From positions 248,001 through 312,000 of the forward strand of contig JAHCJZ010000001.1 in the NCBI GenBank assembly GCA_026126025.1: DNA of 64,000 nucleotides, given 5' to 3'. Under the pieces are notes generated by a model. It worked only from the letters and a program-made list of their open reading frames with translations. It did no database searches and was not told where the DNA came from. The position numbers and the translations under genes are program-made. Below, one piece after another: positions 18,509 to 27,383 of the stretch. Positions within the stretch are counted from its first letter, which is position 1, and each line of letters starts with the position of its first letter. The DNA is from Bauldia sp. (GTDB lineage: Bacteria > Pseudomonadota > Alphaproteobacteria > Rhizobiales > Kaistiaceae).

Positions 18509-19968
18509 CACCGCACCTCGGCGAGCACCGGCTTGATGCCGGCCCGGTCGGTCTGTTCGCGGTCGGTGAGCTGCGTGGGGTATTCGCCGGTGAAGCAGGC
18601 GTCGCAGAATTGCGGGGCCGCCCCCTCGCGGCGCGCCTCGCCGACGGCGCGGTAGAGGCCGTCGATCGACAGGAACGCCAGGCTGTCGACCTTGATGAAG
18701 TCGGCGATCTCCTGCTCGGACATGTGCGAGGCGATCAGCTTCGATTTCTCCGGCGTGTCGACGCCGTAGAAGCAGGAATCGCGGGTCGGCGGGCTGGCGA
18801 TGCGGAAATGCACCTCGGCGGCGCCGGCGTCGCGCACCATCTGCACGATCTTCGACGAGGTCGTGCCGCGGACGATCGAATCGTCCACCAGCACCACCCG
18901 CTTGCCGGCGAGGATCTCGCGATTGGCATTGTGCTTGAGCCGCACGCCCATGTGGCGGATCGAATCGGTCGGCTCGATGAAGGTGCGGCCGACATAATGG
19001 TTGCGGATGATGCCGAGCTCGAACGGCAGTCCTGCCGCCTCGGCGAAGCCGATCGCGGCCGGCACGCCCGAGTCCGGCACCGGCACCACGATGTCGGCGT
19101 CGGCCGGCGCCTCGCGGGCAAGCTCGGCGCCGATCTTCTTGCGCGCCGCATAGACCATGCGGCCCTCGACCCGCGAATCCGGCCGGGCGAAATAGACATA
19201 CTCGAAGATGCAGAAGCGCGATCGGGCGGGCGCGAACGGCCGGAAGCTCTGCAGGCCGTCAGCGGTGATCACCACCATCTCGCCGGGCTCGATGTCGCGC
19301 ACATGCGTGGCGCCGATGATGTCGAGCGCGCAGGTCTCCGAGGCGAGGATCCAGGAATCGTCGAGCCGGCCGAGGATCAGCGGCCGGACGCCCAGCGGGT
19401 CGCGGCAGCCGATCATTTTCTTGTTGGTGAGGCAGACGAGGGAATAGGCGCCCTCGACGCGCTGCAGCGCCTCGATGACCTTAGGGACCACCCGGTCCTT
19501 CCGGCTGGTCGCGATGAGGTGGAGGATCACCTCGGTGTCGGAGGTCGACTGGAAGATCGAGCCGCGCAGCTGCAATTCGCGCTGGAGGGAAAGGGCGTTG
19601 GTGAGGTTGCCGTTATGCGCGACGGCAAAGCCGCCGGCGGCGAATTCGGCGAAGAGCGGCTGGATGTTGCGCATCAGCGTGCCGCCGGCGGTGGAGTAGC
19701 GGACATGGCCAATCGCCCGGTCGCCGGCGAGCCGTTCGATCACCGCCGCCTTGGAGAAATTGTCGCCGACGAGGCCGGGATGCTTCTCGGCGAAGAACCG
19801 GCCATTTTCGAGGGAAACGATGCCCGCGGCCTCCTGGCCGCGGTGCTGCAGCGCGTGAAGGCCGAGCGCGGTCAGCGCGGCGGCGTCGCGATGGCCGAAA
19901 ATGCCGAAGATGCCGCACTCCTCGTGGAGCTTGTCATCGTCGAACGGGTTGGTCGAAAGGTCGTCCAT
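18508..19968 (-). CDS. purF: Amidophosphoribosyltransferase
   Basis: First committed step of purine synthesis: makes 5-phosphoribosylamine from PRPP and glutamine. From the ATG at 19968 the protein has 486 residues. A GGAG 6 bases upstream supports this start; a GTG at 20010 overlapping cvpA is the alternative. A 17-residue propeptide is followed by Cys18 of ECGIFG, which becomes the N-terminal nucleophile after cleavage. The PRPP-binding signature VVLVDDSIVRGTTS and cysteines for an iron-sulfur cluster (EVHFRIASPPTRDSCFYG and FCDACFTGEYP) indicate the Bacillus-like, oxygen-sensitive type. It is downstream of cvpA in the same operon. Confidence 0.96.
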   Translation of the reverse strand: MDDLSTNPFDDDKLHEECGIFGIFGHRDAAALTALGLHALQHRGQEAAGIVSLENGRFFAEKHPGLVGDNFSKAAVIERLAGDRAIGHVRYSTAGGTLMRNIQPLFAEFAAGGFAVAHNGNLTNALSLQRELQLRGSIFQSTSDTEVILHLIATSRKDRVVPKVIEALQRVEGAYSLVCLTNKKMIGCRDPLGVRPLILGRLDDSWILASETCALDIIGATHVRDIEPGEMVVITADGLQSFRPFAPARSRFCIFEYVYFARPDSRVEGRMVYAARKKIGAELAREAPADADIVVPVPDSGVPAAIGFAEAAGLPFELGIIRNHYVGRTFIEPTDSIRHMGVRLKHNANREILAGKRVVLVDDSIVRGTTSSKIVQMVRDAGAAEVHFRIASPPTRDSCFYGVDTPEKSKLIASHMSEQEIADFIKVDSLAFLSIDGLYRAVGEARREGAAPQFCDACFTGEYPTQLTDREQTDRAGIKPVLAEVR

Positions 19969-20006
19969 CTGCCGCTCCGCGATCCGCCGGCCGGCGGTTT
20001 CAGCCG

Positions 20007-20678
20007 TCACTGGCCCTCGCCGATGCCTTCGAAGAGGCGGTCGAGGCTGTCGTCGTCGTAAATGGGGGCTTCCTGACCCTCGGATAAGGCCCCGGCGCCC
20101 GGATCGTTTGCCGCACCGGCGGCCGGTTCCGCGCCTTCCTCAACGTCGCCGCCATCGTCCTCCTCGCCCCGGAACCGGTCGAGCAGCATCGCCTCGACGT
20201 CCTCCGGCAGAACGGAAACCAGCTGCTCGCCGAGATTGTCGAGCATCGGCCGGGTCTCGGCATTGGCGATCCAGTCCGGCTGCTCGTCGAGCGGCACCAG
20301 CCAGGAGAAGAAGAAGAACGCGATCACCAGGAGAAGGACGCCGCGCGCGGCGCCGAAAACGAAGCCGAGCAACCGGTCGACTGCGCCGACCCGGCTGTCG
20401 ATCACGAAATCCGCGATCCGGATGGTGATCCAAGTGGCGATGATCAGCGCGACGAAGAAGATCACCGCGACCGCCACGATCGTGGCGATCGTCTCGCTGG
20501 CGATCAGGTTCGGGTAGATCACGCCGAGCAGCGATTCGTAGAAATAGAACGCCGCAAGCGCCGCCAGCACCCAGGAGGCGACCGACAGCACTTCGCGCAC
20601 GAAGCCGCGTACCATCGCCAGCAACGCCGAGATCAGCACCACCGCGAGGACAATGGCGTCGAACAAGGTGAAGTTCAT
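20007..20678 (-). CDS. cvpA: CvpA family membrane protein
   Basis: A 223-residue inner-membrane protein with four predicted helices in the first 125 residues, beginning NFTLFDAIVLAVVLISALLA followed by the family segment VRGFVREVLSVASWV. The C-terminal 80 residues are acidic and probably cytosolic or disordered (EEDDGGDVEEGAEP). CvpA proteins were named for colicin V production and usually sit just upstream of purF, as here; they are linked to envelope homeostasis. The start at 20678 was chosen because the longer frame upstream overlaps radA in another phase. A GTG start for purF would overlap its stop by 4 bases. Confidence 0.92.
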   Translation of the reverse strand: MNFTLFDAIVLAVVLISALLAMVRGFVREVLSVASWVLAALAAFYFYESLLGVIYPNLIASETIATIVAVAVIFFVALIIATWITIRIADFVIDSRVGAVDRLLGFVFGAARGVLLLVIAFFFFSWLVPLDEQPDWIANAETRPMLDNLGEQLVSVLPEDVEAMLLDRFRGEEDDGGDVEEGAEPAAGAANDPGAGALSEGQEAPIYDDDSLDRLFEGIGEGQ

Positions 20679-20719
20679 GAACCGGGCCCCGGGGGAGCGG
20701 AGGTGCGGCGCGAGCCGGT

Positions 20720-22162
20720 TCACCCGGTAGCACGATTTTCCTGGCTCGTCGCGCGGACATGTGACGGAACGGCAACGATCCCCCGCCGGCCGTCCGCGGC
20801 GATTTCCGCAACCAGCGCCGCGAGATCGTCGAGCCGCGACGCGGCAAGGCCGCTGCCGTCCGTCGCCGTCGCCCGCGGCACGATCGCGCGGCGGAAGCCG
20901 AGGCGCTCCGATTCGCGAAGCCGCGCCGGCGCATGCGACACCGGCCGCACCGCGCCCGACAGGCTGACCTCGCCGAAATAGACGCTGTCGGCCGGAAGGG
21001 CGGCGCCGGCGAGGGAGGAGACGAGCGCGGCGGCGACGGCAAGGTCCGCCGCCGGCTCGCCGATCCGAAGGCCGCCGGCGACGTTGAGGTAGATGTCGCT
21101 CGCGCCGAGGCGAAGCCGGCACCGCGCTTCCAGCACCGCCAGCACCATGGCGAGGCGCGACGGATCCCAGCCCACCACGGCACGTCGCGGCGTCCCCAGC
21201 GGGGAGGGCGCGACCAGCGCCTGGATCTCGCAAAGCACCGGCCGCGTTCCCTCCATGCCCGCGAACACGGCCGCGCCGGGCGTTGCGGCGTTCCGCTCGG
21301 AAAGGAAGAGCTCCGACGGGTTGGACACCTCGCCGAGGCCGGTGGTGGTCATTTCGAAGACGCCGATCTCGTCGGCCGGGCCGAAGCGGTTCTTGGTCGC
21401 GCGCAGCACGCGGAAATGGTGCGCCCCCTCGCCCTCGAAGGACAGCACGGCGTCCACCATGTGCTCGACGACGCGGGGGCCGGCGATCTGGCCGTCCTTG
21501 GTGACGTGGCCGACGAGGCAGATCGCGGCGCCCGTGGTCTTGGCGTAGCGGATCATCGCCTGCGCCGCGGCGCGCACCTGCGTGACCGTTCCCGGCGCCG
21601 ACTCCACCGCGCCGGTCCACAGCGTCTGGATCGAATCGAGGACGACGAGGTCCGGCGTCGGCCCGTCGAGGAGGGTGGCGAGGATGTCCTCCACGCAGGT
21701 CTCGGCGGCGAGCGCCACCGGGTTCCCGGCAAGGCCGAGGCGCCGCGCGCGAAGCCGCACCTGCGCCACCGCCTCCTCGCCGGAGATATAGACCGCGCGC
21801 CGCCCCGCCCGGGCGAGCGCGGCGCAGGCCTGGAGGAGGAGCGTGGACTTGCCGATCCCCGGATCACCGCCGACCAGCAGCGCCGAGCCGCGCACGAAGC
21901 CGCCGCCGATCACCCGGTCGAGCTCGCCGATCCCCGTGGCGGTGCGCGGCGCGTCCGCGCTCTCGCCCTTCAGCGCCTCAAGCTCGATGATCCGGCCGCG
22001 GATCGTGCCGGCCGCACCCGGCTGCGGCCTCCCGCTTGGCTCGCCGCCCACCGCCTCCTCGACAATGCTGTTCCATTCCCCGCAGCTGTCGCATTTCCCC
22101 TGCCACCGATGGGTCACCGCCCCGCAGACCTGGCAGACATAACTGATGCGGTTGCGGGCCAT
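20720..22162 (-). CDS. radA: DNA repair protein RadA
   Basis: A 480-residue branch-migration ATPase acting in homologous recombination. In order: an N-terminal zinc finger (YVCQVCG and CDSCGEW), a RecA-like ATPase core with GGDPGIGKSTLLLQ (near residue 75), the RadA-specific KNRFGPADEIGVFEM motif, and a Lon-like C-terminal domain (VNLNVAGGLRI-like, then GEVSLSGAVRPV). The ATG at 22162 is taken because residues upstream in frame come from the repeat and lack homology. It lies upstream of cvpA-purF with a 41-base gap, so may share a transcript with them. Confidence 0.96.
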   Translation of the reverse strand: MARNRISYVCQVCGAVTHRWQGKCDSCGEWNSIVEEAVGGEPSGRPQPGAAGTIRGRIIELEALKGESADAPRTATGIGELDRVIGGGFVRGSALLVGGDPGIGKSTLLLQACAALARAGRRAVYISGEEAVAQVRLRARRLGLAGNPVALAAETCVEDILATLLDGPTPDLVVLDSIQTLWTGAVESAPGTVTQVRAAAQAMIRYAKTTGAAICLVGHVTKDGQIAGPRVVEHMVDAVLSFEGEGAHHFRVLRATKNRFGPADEIGVFEMTTTGLGEVSNPSELFLSERNAATPGAAVFAGMEGTRPVLCEIQALVAPSPLGTPRRAVVGWDPSRLAMVLAVLEARCRLRLGASDIYLNVAGGLRIGEPAADLAVAAALVSSLAGAALPADSVYFGEVSLSGAVRPVSHAPARLRESERLGFRRAIVPRATATDGSGLAASRLDDLAALVAEIAADGRRGIVAVPSHVRATSQENRATG

Positions 22163-22232
22163 CCGGCGGTTCCCCCTGTCGCGACGCGTTGAAGGTAGCG
22201 TATGCGGCAAAGGAGAACAAGGCATGAACATA

Positions 22233-22342
22233 TGACCTCATCCCGAGGTGCGAGCGAAGCGAGCCTCGAAGGACCGTCGGTGGAACACCCCAGCGGGTCC
22301 TTCGAGGCCCCGGCTGCGCCGGGGCACCTCAGGATGAGGTCG
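22233..22342. repeat. Palindromic repeat element, family A, copy 2
   Basis: Same architecture as the copy at 10369: outer arms GACCTCATCCCGAGGTGC and GGCACCTCAGGATGAGGTC, inner arms GCCTCGAAGGACC and GGTCCTTCGAGGC, with a short GC-rich side hairpin. It lies in the 204-base gap between alr and radA and is non-coding. Confidence 0.8.
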
Positions 22343-22366
22343 GGAGAGGGGGTCTCGGGAGACTGA

Positions 22367-23491
22367 TTACGGCAGGTACCGCCGCTCGTAGCGGCGGCCG
22401 AGGCTGGTGAGGAGCTCGTATCCGATGGTTTCAGCGTGGTGCGCGACCTCGTCGACGGGAATGTTCGGTCCGAACAGCTCGGCATAGTCGCCGCGTTCGA
22501 CGCCCGGCACGTCGGTGACGTCGACGGACATGAGGTCCATCGAGACGCGGCCGACCACCGGCGCCCGGCGGCCGTGGATGAACACCGACGCGCCCTTCCG
22601 GGTGTCGCCCGACCCGGCGAGGCGGTGATAGCCGTCGGCATAGCCGATGCCGAGCACGGCGATCTTCGAACGCCGGCAGAGCGTCTCCGTTGCGCCATAG
22701 CCCACGGTCTCGCCTGTCTCGGCCTCGCGGACGAGGAGGACGCGGCCCTCGGCGGTGACCACTGTCTCCAGCGGCGGGTAATCCTCCGCCGCGCGCGCGC
22801 CGTAGAGCGCGATGCCCGGCCGGGTGAGGGCGAAGTGGAACGCCGGTCCGCGCAGGACGCCGGCCGAGTTGGCGAGCGATAGCGGCAGGCCGGGGAAGAG
22901 CGGCGCGAGCGCGGCGAAGGCGGCGCGCTGGCGCTCGGTCATCGGATGGCCGGGCTGATCGGCGCAGGCGAGATGGCTCATCAGCAGCATCAGACCGAGC
23001 CCGGCCACCGTCGCCGGTTCGCCGGCCAGCCTCCGCGCCTCGCCTGGCGACAGACCGAGCCGGTTCATCCCGGTGTCGACATGGAGGGCGGCTTCGCCCG
23101 CACCGCCGGCGTTCTTCCACGCCGCCCACTCCGAGACCTCCGGCAGCGAGGAAAGGATCGGCCGCAACCGGTCGGCGGCGAGCGCCGCCGCGCCCCCCGG
23201 CGGCAGGCCGTCGAGGACGTAGATCGTGGCGTCCGGCGCGATCGCCCGGGCCGTGCGCCCTTCGTCGGCGAGCGCGACGAAGAAGGTCCGGCACCCGGCC
23301 CAGGACAGCGCCGCCACCGCGGCGGGAAGCCCGATGCCGTAGCCGTCGCCCTTCACCACCGCGCCGGTCTCCGCGCCGGGCGCCATCGCGGCGAGCGAAC
23401 ACCAGTTCCGCGCCAGCGCCGCAAGATCGATGGTGAGCCGCCCGCCGGCGAGGGAGTTGTCGGCGATCACTTGCCGGTCGCCATCTGTCAC
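22367..23491 (-). CDS. alr: Alanine racemase
   Basis: PLP enzyme making D-alanine for peptidoglycan. From the GTG at 23491 it has 374 residues, the usual size. The PLP-lysine motif is AVVKGDGYGIG, where most family members read KADAYGHG; the Lys and Tyr-Gly are kept. HVDTGMNRLG, a SHLACAD segment, PGIALYGA and the second-domain ETVGYGATE and GYADGYHR motifs are present, so the enzyme should be active. The GTG start lies at the edge of a palindromic repeat, and the in-frame extension upstream is repeat sequence, so the true start could be a later codon. It is downstream of dnaB on the same strand. Confidence 0.9.
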   Translation of the reverse strand: MTDGDRQVIADNSLAGGRLTIDLAALARNWCSLAAMAPGAETGAVVKGDGYGIGLPAAVAALSWAGCRTFFVALADEGRTARAIAPDATIYVLDGLPPGGAAALAADRLRPILSSLPEVSEWAAWKNAGGAGEAALHVDTGMNRLGLSPGEARRLAGEPATVAGLGLMLLMSHLACADQPGHPMTERQRAAFAALAPLFPGLPLSLANSAGVLRGPAFHFALTRPGIALYGARAAEDYPPLETVVTAEGRVLLVREAETGETVGYGATETLCRRSKIAVLGIGYADGYHRLAGSGDTRKGASVFIHGRRAPVVGRVSMDLMSVDVTDVPGVERGDYAELFGPNIPVDEVAHHAETIGYELLTSLGRRYERRYLP

Positions 23492-23592
23492 AACCTCGTC
23501 CTGAGGTGCTCGCGAAGCGAGCCTCGAAGGACGGCCGGAGAACGCTGCCATCCTTCGAGGCGCGGCTGCGCCGCGCACCTCAGGATGAGGCC
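23491..23592. repeat. Palindromic repeat element, family A, copy 3
   Basis: Outer arms ACCTCGTCCTGAGGTGC and GCACCTCAGGATGAGG, inner arms GCCTCGAAGGA and TCCTTCGAGGC. The element fills the 132-base gap between dnaB and alr and directly abuts the alr start codon, so it forms most of the alr 5' leader if the two genes are co-transcribed. Confidence 0.8.
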
Positions 23593-23623
23593 TGGTTTGC
23601 GGCGGGGCCGCGGCGAGCCGGTG

Positions 23624-25114
23624 TTAGTCCCCATACCGCGTCGGGTAGGCGTCGGGGCGCACGAGGTTGCCGAACCGGGTGAGCTCGGAGTTGAAGTGGA
23701 GCTCGACGGTGCCGGTCGGGCCGTGGCGCTGCTTGCCGATGATGACCTCGGCGCGGCCGCGCTGCGCGTCCATCTCGGCCTGCCATTTGAAGTACTCGTC
23801 GGTGCCTTCCTTCGGCTTCCGGTTCTTGAGGTAGTACTCCTCGCGGAACACGAACATCACCACGTCGGCGTCCTGCTCGATCGAGCCCGATTCGCGAAGG
23901 TCGGAGAGCTGGGGGCGCTTGTCGTCGCGCTGCTCGACCTGACGCGACAGCTGCGACAGCGCCAGAATCGGAACGTTCAGTTCCTTCGCCAATGCCTTGA
24001 GGCTGTTGGTGATCTCCGTCACCTCCTGCACCCGGCTGTCGCCGCTGCGCCGCGACGAGGCCTGCATCAGCTGGATGTAGTCGATCACCATCACGTCGAG
24101 CCCGCGCTGGCGTTTGAGCCGCCGGGCGCGCGCGGCGAGCTGCGCGATCGACAGGCCGCCGGTCTGGTCGATGTAGAGCGGGGTCTTCGCCATCGTCTTG
24201 GCGAACGCGGCGAGCCGCGCGAACTCCGATTCGTCGATCGTGCCGCGCCGGATCTTGTGCGAGGCGACCTCGGTCTGCTCGGCGATGATGCGGGTGGCGA
24301 GCTGCTCGGCCGACATTTCGAGGCTGAAGAAGCCGACGATGCCGCCGTCGACCGTCTTGGTGCTGCCGTCCGGCGCGGCCTCGCCGCGCCATGCCTCGGC
24401 GATGTTGAAGGCGATGTTGGTGGCGAGCGCCGTCTTACCCATGCCGGGGCGGCCGGCGATGATGACGAGGTCCGACGGCTGGAGGCCGCCCATCAGCCGG
24501 TCGAGATCGTCGAGCCCGGTGGCGATGCCCGAGAGATGGCCGTCCCGCTTGTAGGCGGCGGCCGCCATGTCGACGGCGTGGGTGAGGGCGGTCTCGAAAT
24601 TGGCGAAGCCGCCGTCATAGCGGCCGCTCTCGGCGAGCTCGAAGAGACGCCGCTCGGCGTCCTCGATCTGGGTCTGCGGCGCCATTTCGACCGGCGCGTC
24701 ATAGGCGATGTTGACCATGTCCTCGCCGATCAGGATCAGCGAGCGGCGAAGCGCGAGGTCGTAGATCGTCCGGCCGTAGTCGCCGGCATTGATGATCGTC
24801 GTCGCCTCGGCCGCGAGACGCGCGAGATATTGCTGCGGGTTCATGTCCGCGACGCGCAGCGTGTCGGGAAGGAACGTCTTCACCGTGACCGGCGTCGCCG
24901 TCTTTCCGGTGCGGATGATCTCACGCACGATCTCGAAAATCCGCTGGTGCAGCGGCTCGACGAAATGTGTCGGCTCGAGGAAGTCGTGCACCCGGTAGAA
25001 CGCCTCATTGTTGATGAGGATCGCGCCGAGGAGGGCCTGTTCGGCCTCGAGGTTATGGGGCGGCGAGCGATAGCTCTCGCCGGGCTCGTCGAGCCTGCGG
25101 GCGGGAAGGTTCAT
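23624..25114 (-). CDS. dnaB: Replicative DNA helicase DnaB
   Basis: Hexameric helicase that unwinds the chromosome at the replication fork. The 496-residue protein has the N-terminal helical primase-binding domain (beginning near SPPHNLEAEQALLGAIL) and the RecA-like C-terminal domain. That domain contains GRPGMGKTALATNIAF (Walker A), the VMVIDYIQLM Walker B, and QLSRQVEQRDDKRPQLSDLRESG with the arginine finger region. No intein is seen. The ATG at 25114 begins MNLPARRL. Upstream 25115-25263 holds its promoter region and no gene. Confidence 0.97.
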   Translation of the reverse strand: MNLPARRLDEPGESYRSPPHNLEAEQALLGAILINNEAFYRVHDFLEPTHFVEPLHQRIFEIVREIIRTGKTATPVTVKTFLPDTLRVADMNPQQYLARLAAEATTIINAGDYGRTIYDLALRRSLILIGEDMVNIAYDAPVEMAPQTQIEDAERRLFELAESGRYDGGFANFETALTHAVDMAAAAYKRDGHLSGIATGLDDLDRLMGGLQPSDLVIIAGRPGMGKTALATNIAFNIAEAWRGEAAPDGSTKTVDGGIVGFFSLEMSAEQLATRIIAEQTEVASHKIRRGTIDESEFARLAAFAKTMAKTPLYIDQTGGLSIAQLAARARRLKRQRGLDVMVIDYIQLMQASSRRSGDSRVQEVTEITNSLKALAKELNVPILALSQLSRQVEQRDDKRPQLSDLRESGSIEQDADVVMFVFREEYYLKNRKPKEGTDEYFKWQAEMDAQRGRAEVIIGKQRHGPTGTVELHFNSELTRFGNLVRPDAYPTRYGD

Positions 25115-25263
25115 CTGATTCCGATCTTGTACCGACCGTCTGCTTAGCGCGTCGTTAACGGCGCGTTAACCGTCGTCTCGCGGCCGGCGATCCTTCCCTC
25201 GCAATCCCCAGTGTCGAGGGTGGGCGATTCATTTTCGGCTTGCGTCGCGCCCGCGCGATTTCG

Positions 25264-26682
25264 TTAGCCGTCTTGCTCCGGACGCGCGGCGCGCGACCGC
25301 GGCCGGGCCGCGGTGGTGGGCGCCGGCTTGGCGCGGGTGCGCGCCGGAGCGTGCCCGTTCGCCTTCGCGCCATTGACGTGCCCGTCGGGCGCCGCCGCCT
25401 TGGCGGGGCTCTTGCGCGGCGCCTTCGCCGACGCCGTCGCGCGCGCGGCGGCGACCGGCTGCGGCGCGGCCACGGGCTGCGCCGGCGCGTCGGCATACAT
25501 GTAGTCGCGGGTGATCGGCGCGGTGCCGATCTGCTTGGTGATCTGCAGCTGGAAGACGACGAGGCTGCGGTGGCGGAAGCCGGCCTCGCAGCTCTGCAGG
25601 TAGAACTCCCACATCCGGCAGAAGCGCTCGTCGAAGCGCGCGGCGATCTCGGCGCGCTTCGCCTGGAACCGCTCGTCCCACGCCTTCAGCGTCTCGGCAT
25701 AATGGAGGCGGAGCATCTCGTAATCGGTCATCCACAGCCCGCGCCTCTCCAGCTCGGGGCTGAGCTGCGACAGGCTGGGGAGATAGGTGCCGGGGAAGAT
25801 GTATTTGCGGACCCAGGCGTTGATCCCGCCCGGCGTCGCCATGCGGCCGATGGTGTGCAGCACCGCGAGCCCCTCGGGCTTCAGCAGCCGGTCGAGATGG
25901 CGGAAGAACTCGCCAAAATGCTGCCGGCCGACATGCTCGAACATGCCGACCGACACGATGCGGTCGTAGACGCCGGCCTCCTGGCGATAGTCGAGGAGCT
26001 TGAAGGTGACGCGGTCGGAGAGACCCTCGGCCTGGGCGCGGCGAAGCGAAGTCTCGTACTGGTCGGTCGAGAGCGTGAGGCCGGTGACGTGGACGCCGTG
26101 CTCGCGCGCGAGGTGAAGCGCAAGGCCGCCCCAGCCGGAGCCGATGTCGAGCACCTTCATGCCGGGCTGGAGGAGGAGCTTCCGTGCGAGGTGGCGCTTC
26201 TTGTCGCGCTGCGCATCGTCGAGCGAGGTCACCCCCGGGCGCCAGTAGGCGCAGGAATACTGCATGTCCCGGTCGAGGAAGAGTTCATAGAGCGAATGGT
26301 CGATGTCGTAATGGTGCTGGACGTTCTTCGTCGCCCGGCCGAGCGTGTTGCGCCCGCCAAGCACCGACGCCGCACGTGACGCGATCGCGCCTACGATGCC
26401 GGCCGGCTCGCCCGTCGCGGTCGACACCATCAGCACTTCGAGGAAATCGCGGAGCGTCCCTTCCTCGATGACATAGGCGCCGTCGACATAGCCCTCGCCG
26501 AGGAGGAGCCCGGGATTGCGCACCATGCGGCGCGGGAATTTGGGATCGACGAGGCGGACGGTGACATGCGGCCCGGCGCTTCGCCCTTCGAAGCGCTGCG
26601 CGCGCCCGGTGGTGTCGACCACGGTGAGCGTGCCGTGGCGGATGATGCGCTTGAGCAAGAGGTCGAGGGGAAAAAGAGACAT
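25264..26682 (-). CDS. cfa: Cyclopropane-fatty-acyl-phospholipid synthase with basic low-complexity tail
   Basis: Adds a methylene group from S-adenosylmethionine to cis double bonds of membrane phospholipids. The core (about residues 1-400 of 472) carries an N-terminal lipid-binding part with GEGYVDGAYVIEEG, the HHYDIDHSLYELFLD motif, SAM-binding VLDIGSGWGGLALHLA, MFEHVG, and YIFPGTYLPSL, all hallmarks of the family. The last 70 or so residues are rich in Ala, Pro, Lys and Arg and resemble a histone-H1-like tail; this extension is not part of the enzyme fold. The ATG at 26682 has a GGAG about 7 bases upstream. It follows rplI on the same strand. Confidence 0.93.
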   Translation of the reverse strand: MSLFPLDLLLKRIIRHGTLTVVDTTGRAQRFEGRSAGPHVTVRLVDPKFPRRMVRNPGLLLGEGYVDGAYVIEEGTLRDFLEVLMVSTATGEPAGIVGAIASRAASVLGGRNTLGRATKNVQHHYDIDHSLYELFLDRDMQYSCAYWRPGVTSLDDAQRDKKRHLARKLLLQPGMKVLDIGSGWGGLALHLAREHGVHVTGLTLSTDQYETSLRRAQAEGLSDRVTFKLLDYRQEAGVYDRIVSVGMFEHVGRQHFGEFFRHLDRLLKPEGLAVLHTIGRMATPGGINAWVRKYIFPGTYLPSLSQLSPELERRGLWMTDYEMLRLHYAETLKAWDERFQAKRAEIAARFDERFCRMWEFYLQSCEAGFRHRSLVVFQLQITKQIGTAPITRDYMYADAPAQPVAAPQPVAAARATASAKAPRKSPAKAAAPDGHVNGAKANGHAPARTRAKPAPTTAARPRSRAARPEQDG

Positions 26683-26715
26683 CGACGGCTCCAGATTCGC
26701 ATCATTTTAAGGTCC

Positions 26716-26745
26716 GCACCGGACCGGGCAAAGCCCTCCCGGTGC
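26716..26745 (-). terminator. Possible terminator hairpin after rplI
   Basis: On the minus strand GCACCGG (26745-26739) pairs with CCGGTGC (26722-26716), with an inner GGGC-TTT-GCCC step. It lies about 20 bases after the rplI stop. The following bases include only a short TT-AAAA stretch, so termination may be weak. Confidence 0.4.
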
Positions 26746-26765
26746 AGCCCTGAAATGCCGATCGG

Positions 26766-27356
26766 TCAGCCCTGCGCTTCCTCGGTCTCGTCCTCGGCGG
26801 GAGCCTCCGCGGCCTCGCCCTCGGCGGCCTCCTCGGCTTCTTCCTCGACCTCGGCCGCGAAGGTCTCGCGCTGGGTGAGATCCTCGCCGCGCGCCTGACG
26901 CTCGGCCTCGTCGGCGGAGCGGGCGATGTTGACGCTGACCGTCGTGGTGACCTCGGGATGGAGGACGATCTCCACGGTGTGGAGGCCGATGGTCTTGATC
27001 GGCTGGTTCAGCGCCACCTGGTTGCGGGCGATGCTGAAGCCGGCGCCGGTGATCATCTCGGCGAGGTCGCGGGTGGACACCGAGCCGTAGAGCTGCCCGG
27101 TCTCGCCGGCCTGGCGGACGACAACGAAGCTGTGGCCGCCGAGCTTGCCGGCGACGGCCTCGGCCTCCTGGCGACGCTCGAGGTTGCGCGCCTCAAGCTG
27201 GGCGCGCTGGCCTTCGAAGCGCACCTTGTTCGCCTCGGAGGCGCGGAGCGCCTTGCCCTGCGGCAGAAGGAAGTTGCGGGCAAAGCCGTCGCGCACGCGC
27301 ACGACGTCGCCCATCTGGCCAAGGCGCGGGATGCGCTCCAACAGGATGACGTCCAT
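26766..27356 (-). CDS. rplI: 50S ribosomal protein L9
   Basis: A 196-residue L9 protein. The N-terminal rRNA-binding domain starts [36 protein letters not shown] (shown here only to mark the G-x-x-x-x-V-x-V and NFLLP motifs). The connecting helix and C-terminal domain follow. The last 35 residues are strongly acidic ([15 protein letters not shown]), longer than in Escherichia coli L9 (149 residues) but common in alphaproteobacteria. It is the last gene of the rpsF-rpsR-DUF2232-rplI ribosomal operon, 27 bases after the membrane protein gene. Confidence 0.96.
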   Translation of the reverse strand: MDVILLERIPRLGQMGDVVRVRDGFARNFLLPQGKALRASEANKVRFEGQRAQLEARNLERRQEAEAVAGKLGGHSFVVVRQAGETGQLYGSVSTRDLAEMITGAGFSIARNQVALNQPIKTIGLHTVEIVLHPEVTTTVSVNIARSADEAERQARGEDLTQRETFAAEVEEEAEEAAEGEAAEAPAEDETEEAQG

Positions 27357-27383
27357 GGGTTTCTCCGTATCGTTCGTTCGGGT

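Noticed and set aside
18610-20061. Long plus-strand open frame opposite purF
   Set aside because: Arg/Asp/Gly/Ala-rich with no motif, while the minus strand encodes a complete PurF.
22946-25147. 733-codon plus-strand frame across alr and dnaB
   Set aside because: It spans two real minus-strand genes and the repeat between them, and has no recognisable domain.
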